DNA from: Streptomyces sp. NBC_00554
GTDB taxonomy: Bacteria; Actinomycetota; Actinomycetes; Streptomycetales; Streptomycetaceae
Assembly: GCF_041431135.1 (NCBI RefSeq)
Contig: NZ_CP107799.1
Coordinates: forward strand, 372,001 to 436,000
Direction of reading: 5' to 3'
Length of the DNA: 64,000 nucleotides
The position numbers were made by a program, and so were the translations under genes. The notes under the pieces were generated by a model. That model worked only from the letters and a program-made list of their open reading frames with translations. It ran no database searches and had not been told where the DNA came from. Positions 51,832 through 58,471 of the stretch are shown here, one piece after another (position 1 is the first letter of the stretch; each line of letters begins with the position of its first letter).

Positions 51832-53675
51832 TCTGTTCCCTCCGCCGCCCGTAGTGCCACCAGCCCCGAGCGAGGTACGGGCACGATGTGCAGCCCCGGT
51901 GCCGGCGACCGTTCGCAGTCGTCGATGATACGTCCACGTTCGTCACGGACGGTCATGCGCAACGGGCGTTGCCCGCCGGTCATCTCCACCACAAGACGGT
52001 CCGACGCCGTGCCGTTGACCAGGGTGATGTCGTCGTAGGCGGTGGTGTCGACGGGCACGATCCGGTCGCTGTGCACGGTGGTGACGCAGGCCGTTCCGCG
52101 TGCAGCGGTGACCAGGGTGCAGAGCTCGTCGGGCCGGCCGGGTTCGACGTCTCCGTGCAGCAGCACCGGCCGCAGTCGCCGCCACTCGGCGAGCCAGAAC
52201 GCCAGCGTCTCGCGGTGCTCGCCGGACAGGTCGGTCAGCCGTACGGAGATCTGCGGGACGCAGTGCAGGGAGCCGATCAACTGCCGTGCCACCGCGTGCG
52301 TGGGCGCTTCCTTGTCCCACAGGAGCATGTCGCCGTGGACCGCGCCGCCGACGGCGAGCAGGGCGGTGTCGAGCGTGCGCACCCGGTTGCCGGTGGCGTC
52401 GCCCGGGCAGTCGAAGGAGCGCAGCATGTTGCCGAAGGGGGCCATGCCGGGGCCGACGTACGGCTGGCGCAGTTCGAGCAGCAACTCGCCGTCGGGCCGC
52501 AGCTGTTCGAGTGCGGCGCGCAGGTCGGTGAGCAGGACGGTCATGGCCTGGCCGACATCGCTGATGTCGGTGCCTGGGTGGTGGGCGTACGAGCCGTCGC
52601 CGCGGTACGCCATGGCCTCGTCCAGAAAGTCGATCTTGAGTCCGTCGAGGCCGTGGTCGGCGACCAGTCGGGTGCACAGGCGGATGACGTGGTCGCGGAC
52701 CTCGGGGCGGCGCGGGTCGAGGACGTGGGCGCCGGGGACACCGGCGGGCGCGGGGGCGTAGGGGGTGAGTTGTCCGGCGCAGTCGGCGCCGGGGCCGAGC
52801 AGCAGCGGGGCGATCCATGCCAGGTAGCGCAGGCCCTGCGCGCGTACGGCGGACACGTGTGCGGTGAAGTCGGGGAACTTCGCCGGGTCGGGGCGCCAGT
52901 CGCCGCACCCGGCGTAGCCGCGGCCGCTGCCGTACTCCTGCCAGCCGTCGTCGAGGATGAGCACCTCGCAGCCGAGGGAGGCGGCGAGGCGGGCCTCGGC
53001 CTCGACCGATGCGGCGTCCACACGCTGGTTGAAGGCGTACCAGGTGGAGTAGACGGGCGACTTGGCGCTGTCGGGGACCGGCATGGGTGCGCACTGCGGT
53101 TGCGCGGTGAACCACTTCCGCAGCCCTCGCATGGCCGTCGCGACCGTGGGCGCGGAGCGGGCCAGCAGGATGCGGCGCGGGGTGCCGTCGGGTGCGGGAG
53201 CCAGGTGCAGGTGCACCACGTGGGTGTCGTTCTCCTCGGAGACCCCGAAGACGACATCGGTCTCGGGGACCGGGTCGGCGACGGCGAAAGTGAGCCGGGT
53301 GCGGCCGTCGTGGTCGTAGAGACAGCCGGCGGCGGTGCCGTCGACGAGGCTGACCCGTGAGCGGCCCGCCCAGTCGGCGACGAGGGTGCGCTCCCAGCCG
53401 GCGCCGGGGTGCCAGTAGCCGGCCGCGTCGCCGAGCGGCACGCTCATCCTCACCTCCGTCGGTGCCGGCCCACCGTCCGTCCGGATCTCCAACAGGGCCT
53501 GCCCGTCGCCGAGTTCGGTCAGCGTCCAGTGCGCTCCGACGCCGGGCGCGTGGGCGAGGACCGCGATGCGGACGCCGTCGAGGAGTGGCTCGTAGCGTGC
53601 CGGTGGCAGTTCGGCCGTGGTGACGGGCTGGATGGTCGTGCCGGGGGTGACACGACGGGTGGTGCTCAGGGTCAT
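51828..53675 (-). CDS. GH36-type alpha-galactosidase, cytoplasmic
   Basis: A 615-residue enzyme without signal peptide. The N-terminal beta supersandwich (residues ~1-190) precedes a TIM barrel: LILDDGWQEYGSG (240-251), then GLDGLKIDFLDEA with nucleophile Asp349 (clan GH-D KxD motif), and NMLRSFDCPGD with the probable acid Asp422. It should release terminal alpha-linked galactose or a related sugar from imported oligosaccharides. ACGGAGG sets the start at 53675. It is the natural next gene after the permeases, but a tnpB element lies between. Confidence 0.87.
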   Translation of the reverse strand: MTLSTTRRVTPGTTIQPVTTAELPPARYEPLLDGVRIAVLAHAPGVGAHWTLTELGDGQALLEIRTDGGPAPTEVRMSVPLGDAAGYWHPGAGWERTLVADWAGRSRVSLVDGTAAGCLYDHDGRTRLTFAVADPVPETDVVFGVSEENDTHVVHLHLAPAPDGTPRRILLARSAPTVATAMRGLRKWFTAQPQCAPMPVPDSAKSPVYSTWYAFNQRVDAASVEAEARLAASLGCEVLILDDGWQEYGSGRGYAGCGDWRPDPAKFPDFTAHVSAVRAQGLRYLAWIAPLLLGPGADCAGQLTPYAPAPAGVPGAHVLDPRRPEVRDHVIRLCTRLVADHGLDGLKIDFLDEAMAYRGDGSYAHHPGTDISDVGQAMTVLLTDLRAALEQLRPDGELLLELRQPYVGPGMAPFGNMLRSFDCPGDATGNRVRTLDTALLAVGGAVHGDMLLWDKEAPTHAVARQLIGSLHCVPQISVRLTDLSGEHRETLAFWLAEWRRLRPVLLHGDVEPGRPDELCTLVTAARGTACVTTVHSDRIVPVDTTAYDDITLVNGTASDRLVVEMTGGQRPLRMTVRDERGRIIDDCERSPAPGLHIVPVPRSGLVALRAAEGTE

Positions 53676-53687
53676 ACGGAACCTCCG

Positions 53688-53720
53688 TGGAAACCCCGGC
53701 CTTTGGGCAAGGGAGGAATC
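53688..53720 (+). repeat. Solitary degenerate copy of the tnpB-element right end
   Basis: TGGAAACCCCGGCCTTTGGG and the following AAGGGAGGAAT match the right end of the tnpB element at 55025-55057 (TGGAACCCCCCGCCTTTAGG and on), in the same orientation, with the hairpin decayed. It ends 12 bases upstream of the GH36 start codon, right beside its ribosome-binding site. Confidence 0.65.
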
Positions 53721-53831
53721 GGACTCCTGCGGAGCAGGGCAGGAGAAGCCGATTCGCCGCCAGGGCGGATCGGCGTGGTCCCAGTTGATACCGGGTAGGC
53801 TTTCACAAGCTGGCATGTTAGTTTGTGAGAT

Positions 53832-55043
53832 ATGGCCACTCACGTGAAGCGGGCGTTCAAGTACCGCTTCTACCCGGACGATGCGCAGGCGGCAGAGCTG
53901 TCGCGCACATTCGGCTGCGTGCGGAAGGTCTACAACCTGGCCCTCCAAGCCCGTACCACCGCGTGGTACCAGCGGCAGGAGAGGGTCAACTACAACGCCA
54001 CCTCGGCGATGCTCACCGCCTGGAAGAAAACAGAGGAACTCACCTACCTGACCGAGGTCTCCTCGGTCCCGCTGCAGCAGTGCCTGCGGCACCTGCAAGG
54101 CGCGTTCACCAACTTCTTCGAGGGACGGGCGAAGTACCCGCGCTTCAAGTCCCGGAAGAAATCCCGCCGCTCCGCCGAATACACCAGCTCGGCATTCCGC
54201 TACCGGGACGGCACCCTGACGCTGGCCAAGATGCGCGAACCCCTGAACATCGTGTGGTCCCGGCCGCTCCCTGAAAACGCACGGCCGTCCACGGTGACCG
54301 TGTCCCAGGACGCGGCCGGGCGCTGGTTCGTGTCGCTGCTCTGTGACGACACCATCACCCCGGCACCGGCCAGCCCAGCGGCGGTCGGGATCGACGCGGG
54401 CATTACCTCCCTGGTGACCCTGTCCACCGGAGAGAAGATCGCCAACCCGAAGCATGAGCGGCGTGACCGGGCGCACCTGGCGAAGGCGCAGCGGGAGCTG
54501 TCCCGCAAGGCCAAGGGTGACGGCGCGAACCGGGCCAAGGCCCGCCGGAAGGTGGCCAAGGTCCACGCGCGGATCGCTGACCGGCGCCGGGACTTCCTGC
54601 ACAAGCTGACCACCCGACTCGTCCGTGAGAACCAAACGGTCGTGATCGAGGACCTGACCGTCCGCAACATGGTCAAGAACCACACCCTCGCCCGCGCGAT
54701 CTCTGATGCGTCGTGGACCGAGATGCGGTCGATGCTGGAGTACAAGTGCGCCTGGTACGGGCGCGACCTGGTGGTGATCGACCGCTGGTTCCCCAGCTCG
54801 AAACTGTGCGGGGCCTGCGGCACGATCCGGGCGAAGCTGCCGCTGAACGTCCGCGCATGGACGTGCGACTGCGGCGCGGTGCATGACCGCGACGTGAACG
54901 CGGCGCGCAACATCAAGGCGGCCGGGCTGGCCGTCTCGGCCTGTGGAGGCGGTGTAAGACCTCAACGGGAGTCCTCCCGGACGGGGCAGTCGTCGGTGAA
55001 ACAGGAAACCCAGCGGGCGACCGCTGGAACCCCCCGCCTTTAG
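53832..55043 (+). CDS. tnpB: TnpB, RNA-guided nuclease of an IS200/IS605 element
   Basis: A 403-residue, apparently intact TnpB. The N-terminal part (RAFKYRFYPDDAQAAELSRT, FGCVRKVYNLAL) is the helix-turn-helix region; the RuvC core has all three acidic residues: Asp188 in VGIDAGITS, Glu273 in VVIEDLTVRNM, and Asp354 in HDRDVNAARN. Between the last two lies a zinc ribbon with Cys326, Cys329, Cys345, Cys347. Studied TnpB proteins use an RNA from the element right end to cut DNA matching the flank, keeping the element at its site. The last codons run into the right-end hairpin. Confidence 0.93.
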   Translation: MATHVKRAFKYRFYPDDAQAAELSRTFGCVRKVYNLALQARTTAWYQRQERVNYNATSAMLTAWKKTEELTYLTEVSSVPLQQCLRHLQGAFTNFFEGRAKYPRFKSRKKSRRSAEYTSSAFRYRDGTLTLAKMREPLNIVWSRPLPENARPSTVTVSQDAAGRWFVSLLCDDTITPAPASPAAVGIDAGITSLVTLSTGEKIANPKHERRDRAHLAKAQRELSRKAKGDGANRAKARRKVAKVHARIADRRRDFLHKLTTRLVRENQTVVIEDLTVRNMVKNHTLARAISDASWTEMRSMLEYKCAWYGRDLVVIDRWFPSSKLCGACGTIRAKLPLNVRAWTCDCGAVHDRDVNAARNIKAAGLAVSACGGGVRPQRESSRTGQSSVKQETQRATAGTPRL

Positions 55044-55060
55044 GCGGGGGAGGAAGTCAA
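54890..55060 (+). ncRNA. Predicted right-end (omega) RNA of the tnpB element
   Basis: In studied IS200/IS605 elements the guide RNA scaffold overlaps the 3' end of tnpB and ends at the right end, with the flanking DNA as guide. Here the matching stretch covers the last ~150 bases of tnpB and closes with the 55031-55050 hairpin; the guide would begin at about 55061, inside the end of the permease gene. The 5' limit is a guess. Prediction from family knowledge, not from a seen promoter. Confidence 0.4.
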
Positions 55061-55905
55061 TCCTTCACGGCACCGGCGAGGAGCCCGGCTACGAAGTGGC
55101 GCTGGAGTGCGAGGAAGACAAGGGCCATCGGGATCGCGGCGAGGGCCGTGCCGGTGAGCAGTGCGCCGTAGTCGGTCTGGTCCAGGCCCTGGAGGGAGGC
55201 CAGCGCGACGGGGATGGTGAACTCGCCTGCGTCGCGCAGGACGACCAGAGGCCAGATGAAGTCGTTCCACTGGAAGAGGAACAGGAAGATGGCGAGGGCC
55301 GCGAGCGCCGGCTTCATCGGCGGCAGGACGACCTTGAGGAAGAGCCTGAACTCTCCGCAGCCGTCCATCCGTGCGGAGTCGATGAGTTCGTCGGGCAGCG
55401 CGGCCATCGACTGCCGCATCAGGAAGATTCCGAACGGCAGGGCGAGGTTGGGCATGATGACGGCCTGGTAGGTGCCCAGCCATTCCAGGTCGACCATCAT
55501 CTTGAACAGCGGGATCAGCGTGACCTGCGTGGGGATGACGAGCCCGAGCATCAGCAGCCCGAACAGCGCGCCGCTGCCGCGGAAGCGGAACTTGGCGAAG
55601 CCGTATCCGGCCAGTGTGCAGATTGCGCCCGCTGCGAGGGTGTAAATGACCGTGATCAGCAGCGAGTTGACGATGACCTGGCTGAACTGCGCCGAGGACT
55701 CAAGGGTGGAGAGGTTGTCCATCAGGTGCCCGCCGGGCAGCAGCGGCGGCGGGCTGTCGAAGATCTCCTTGGAGCTGTGGGTGGCGGCGATGATCAGCCA
55801 GTAGAACGGCAGCAGGACGGCCGCCACGGCGATGCCCAGCGAGGAGGTCACCAGGAGCGAGCGGGGCGTGCGGCCTGGCCGCGGCCGGGTGGCGGTGAGG
55901 GTCAC
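55057..55905 (-). CDS. ABC sugar importer permease, MalG/CUT1 type
   Basis: A 282-residue, six-segment permease. The EAA loop (LIDSARMDGCGEFRLFLKVV, then LPPMKPALA) docks to the ATPase; LPFGIFLMRQSMAALPDELI is typical of CUT1 second permeases. GTG start at 55905 overlaps the previous gene by four bases. The natural C-terminus (AGAVK) is kept, but the stop codon (TGA, 55057-55059) lies within the AGTCAA end of the tnpB element, so the insertion hit the very end of the gene. Confidence 0.92.
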   Translation of the reverse strand: MTLTATRPRPGRTPRSLLVTSSLGIAVAAVLLPFYWLIIAATHSSKEIFDSPPPLLPGGHLMDNLSTLESSAQFSQVIVNSLLITVIYTLAAGAICTLAGYGFAKFRFRGSGALFGLLMLGLVIPTQVTLIPLFKMMVDLEWLGTYQAVIMPNLALPFGIFLMRQSMAALPDELIDSARMDGCGEFRLFLKVVLPPMKPALAALAIFLFLFQWNDFIWPLVVLRDAGEFTIPVALASLQGLDQTDYGALLTGTALAAIPMALVFLALQRHFVAGLLAGAVKD

Positions 55906-56840
55906 GACTTCTCTCCCAGCAGGCGGAACTGCACGATGCCCAGGATGCCGATCAGGACGGTGAGGATGTACGCGACGGCCGAGGCGTAGCCGAAGTCGAA
56001 GTATTTGAAGGCGTTCTGGTAGAGGTACACGCCGATGGTGAGGGTGGCGTTGTCGGGTCCGCCGCCGGTCAGGACGTACGGCTCGTCGAAGAGCTGAAGG
56101 GTGCCGATGGTGGACAGCACCGTCGTCAGCAGGAGCGCGGGCCGCAGCCCCGGCAGGGTGACGTGGCGGAACGACTGCCAGGCGGAGGCGCCGTCGACGG
56201 CCGCCGCGTCGTACAGCTCGGTGGGCAGCGACTGGAGCCGGGCGAGGAAGATCACCGCGTTGTAGCCGGTGTAGTGCCAGGTCAGTGCGAGGCCGAGGGA
56301 GATCTTCGCCCACAGCGGATCGGTCAGCCAGGGGACCTCGCCGATGCCCACCAGGCCAAGCAGCCAGTTGACCAGCCCGTACTGGGTGTTGAGCAGGACG
56401 GCGAAGATGATGCCGTACGCGACGAGCCCGGTCACCGTCGGCATGAAGAAGCCGAGCCGGAAGAAGGCCCGGCCGCGCAGGACCGTCGAGTTGAGGGCGA
56501 CGGCGATACCGACGGCCAGCGCCAGCATGACGGGTACCTGGACGACCAGGATGATGGCGGTGTTCTTCAGCGCGGTCCACAGCAGCGGATCGTCAAGCGC
56601 TCGCGTGTAGTTGCCTGCGCCCACGAACTCCTGGGTGCCGTTGACGTTCTCGTACAGGCTCATCAGGAACGACGAGCCGATCGGGTACAGCTTGAAGACG
56701 GCGAAGAGGACGAGCGCGGGGAGGATGAAGAGATACGGGACGGCTCGTCGGCGCAGGATCCGCGCGGTGGGGCGGGGCGCGGTCGCCGGGCGGGAGACGC
56801 CAGCGGCTGTGAGGACGCCGTCAGTGGTGGTCGTGGTCAT
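55902..56840 (-). CDS. ABC sugar importer permease, MalF/CUT1 type
   Basis: A 312-residue, six-segment permease: AVPYLFILPALVLFAVFKLY is the first helix, and YDAAAVDGASAWQSFRHVTL then PGLRPALL the EAA loop. CUT1 importers bring oligosaccharides into the cell. Start codon overlaps the stop of the binding-protein gene (ATGA at 56837) and its own stop overlaps the next start, so the three genes are translationally coupled. No ATPase gene is nearby; in Streptomyces a shared ATPase (MsiK) serves many such importers. Confidence 0.93.
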   Translation of the reverse strand: MTTTTTDGVLTAAGVSRPATAPRPTARILRRRAVPYLFILPALVLFAVFKLYPIGSSFLMSLYENVNGTQEFVGAGNYTRALDDPLLWTALKNTAIILVVQVPVMLALAVGIAVALNSTVLRGRAFFRLGFFMPTVTGLVAYGIIFAVLLNTQYGLVNWLLGLVGIGEVPWLTDPLWAKISLGLALTWHYTGYNAVIFLARLQSLPTELYDAAAVDGASAWQSFRHVTLPGLRPALLLTTVLSTIGTLQLFDEPYVLTGGGPDNATLTIGVYLYQNAFKYFDFGYASAVAYILTVLIGILGIVQFRLLGEKS

Positions 56841-58228
56841 GAGGCGAGCTCCCGTCCGGTCTGGCGGGCGAGCTGGTCGGCGGCGTTGTGCAGGGCCCGG
56901 GCGGGGTCGGCTCCTTTGAGCAGCACCTGGGTCTGCGCGTCGGCGACGGTCTTGAGTGCGCGGGCGTAGTCGGCTGAGTAATTGACCGCGGGCGAGCGTG
57001 CCTTGAGGGCGTTCAGGAAGATCTCGCCCTTGTGCTGGCCGCTGAAGAACTTCGACGGCTCGTGGAAGACGGGGGCCTCGTACGCCTTGAGCAGGGCGGG
57101 GGCGATGCCCTTGCTGCGGTAGATGGCCTCCTGCGACTCCGGCCTGGTCAGGATGTACTCGACGAAGGCCCAGGCGGCGGCCTGGTGCATGCTGGAGCCC
57201 GCGACGGCGAGATGGGTGGAGTTGACGGTCGCGGCCGTGGTGCCGCCGGGCTTCACCGCTGGTGGCAGGCGGACCTTCCACTTGCCGGATTCCTTGGGCA
57301 CCAGGCCCTCGATGATGCTGCCGAACCAGGTCGGCCAGGGCAGTACAGCCGCGGTGCCGGACTTGATGGAGTTCTCCAACGCGGTCCAGCCGCCCGCCAG
57401 ATCGCTGACCAGGCCGGCGTCGTTCATCTCCTTGATGAGGGTCATCGCGGTGACGGCCTCGGGGGAACCGAGGGTGATCCGGCCCGCGGCGTCGAAGTAG
57501 AACGTGCCCTGGAGCTGGAGCAGCATCTGGAAGAAGTTGGCGGCGTCCGGCTGCGAGGCGGGCTTGTCGATGCCCAGGAGATGGACCCCAGTCGCCTTCT
57601 TGATCTTCTTCCCGGCGTCGATGGCGTCGTCCCATGTCGCCAGCGCCTCGCCGTCGACACCGGCGGCCTCGAAGAGGTCGGCCCGATAGTAGAACCCCGC
57701 CGAATTGGCCTCCCAGGGAAGGGCGTTGACCTTGCCCTTGCGGGTGACGGACTGCCACATGCCGTCGGCGAAGGCGTCGCGGTAGCGATTGGCGCCGAGC
57801 GGGCCGAGGTCGGCGAGACCGTCGGGGAACTTCTCGGTGTAGGCGGGGAGATAGTCGACGCCGATGTGCAGGACGTCCGCGAGGCCCTGTCCGCCGGCCG
57901 CCATCGCTGTGGTGATCTTGTCCCAGATCGCCGGGTTCCCGATGTCCTGGACGGTGACGTCGATCCCGGGATGCTGCGTTTGGAAGGCGGGGACCAGCGC
58001 TTTCATGGCGGCTGCGGGGCCCTGCCAGCTCCAGACGGTGATCGCGGCCCGGTCCGGATCGCCGAGCCTCCCGGCCTTGGTTGCGCCGGTCACCGAGCAG
58101 GCGCCGAGCAGCGGGGTCCCTGCCCCGGCGGCCAGGAGCGAACCGCCGATCCCCAGCAGGCGCCGTCGGTCCAGACCGCCTCGCGGAGGGTCGTCCGGCG
58201 GTGGCTGATTCACGGGCGAGGCATCCAT
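56837..58228 (-). CDS. ABC sugar-binding lipoprotein
   Basis: A 463-residue extracellular solute-binding protein (family 1). An RRRLLGIGG-type signal precedes a lipobox LLGAC with Cys44, then ITVWSWQGPAAAMKALVPAF, YYRADLFEAAGVDG and WAFVEYILTRPESQEA, all usual in CUT1 binding proteins. The twin arginines suggest Tat export. It captures an oligosaccharide produced by the secreted glycosidases nearby; identity unknown. First gene of the operon. Confidence 0.93.
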   Translation of the reverse strand: MDASPVNQPPPDDPPRGGLDRRRLLGIGGSLLAAGAGTPLLGACSVTGATKAGRLGDPDRAAITVWSWQGPAAAMKALVPAFQTQHPGIDVTVQDIGNPAIWDKITTAMAAGGQGLADVLHIGVDYLPAYTEKFPDGLADLGPLGANRYRDAFADGMWQSVTRKGKVNALPWEANSAGFYYRADLFEAAGVDGEALATWDDAIDAGKKIKKATGVHLLGIDKPASQPDAANFFQMLLQLQGTFYFDAAGRITLGSPEAVTAMTLIKEMNDAGLVSDLAGGWTALENSIKSGTAAVLPWPTWFGSIIEGLVPKESGKWKVRLPPAVKPGGTTAATVNSTHLAVAGSSMHQAAAWAFVEYILTRPESQEAIYRSKGIAPALLKAYEAPVFHEPSKFFSGQHKGEIFLNALKARSPAVNYSADYARALKTVADAQTQVLLKGADPARALHNAADQLARQTGRELAS

Positions 58229-58282
58229 GGCTGCTCCGGGGTTCCGGCGGGTGCGCGGCTCTTGTGGCGCGGCTGGAAGCTA

Positions 58283-58325
58283 GCAAGCGATGGATCCGAC
58301 TTGCAATAGACGGGTGAAAGCTTTC
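58283..58325. promoter_or_regulatory. Inverted repeats in the importer/six-hairpin divergent promoter
   Basis: GAAAGCTTTC (58316-58325) is a perfect palindrome in the 243-bp gap between the divergent starts; with flanks, TGAAAGCTTTCT resembles TGAATCGATTCA at 42654. Closer to the binding-protein start GCAAG (58283-58287) and CTTGC (58300-58304) are inverted around GGATCC. These are candidate LacI sites. Confidence 0.45.
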
Positions 58326-58471
58326 TGTCTGACATCGCTTCTTAGAGAGCATTCAGACTGCATGTCTTGCATGTTTCTTGCGCATGACCGTTGAATCTCC
58401 TCTTCGGCCCCTGCTAGCTTTCCGCCACCACTCGGCCCCCAACCCGCCGTCACCGAAGACCGGGAGACCCG

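Larger units (their letters stand above)
53790..55060 (+). mobile_element. IS200/IS605-family element with tnpB only
   Basis: The element holds an intact tnpB and no tnpA. The right end is marked by a perfect hairpin, CCCCCGCC-TTTA-GGCGGGGG (55031-55050), followed by AGGAAGTCAA (55051-55060). The left boundary is uncertain; TTGAT (53785-53789) is the known target-site pentamer of ISDra2 and may be the flank here, and TCACAA/TTGTGA arms (53803-53808, 53823-53828) sit just ahead of tnpB. It would need a TnpA in trans to move. It separates the second permease gene from GH36 and runs against their direction. Confidence 0.8.

Noticed and set aside
51828..54965. A 1045-codon minus-strand frame covering GH36 and the tnpB region
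   Set aside because: Only the part from 53675 down has GH36 motifs; the upstream part is antisense to an intact tnpB and lacks any motif.
53832..55060. A CRISPR-Cas12-type system
   Set aside because: The nuclease has TnpB length and layout, there is no repeat-spacer array, and the right-end hairpin is of IS200/IS605 type.
53790..55060. A domesticated, nuclease-dead TnpB acting as a repressor
   Set aside because: All three RuvC acidic residues and the zinc cysteines are present, so a dead TldR-like role is not supported.
55902..58352. An 816-codon minus-strand frame joining the binding-protein and permease regions
   Set aside because: The upstream half is out of frame with the binding protein; the permease begins at 56840 with a coupled ATGA start.
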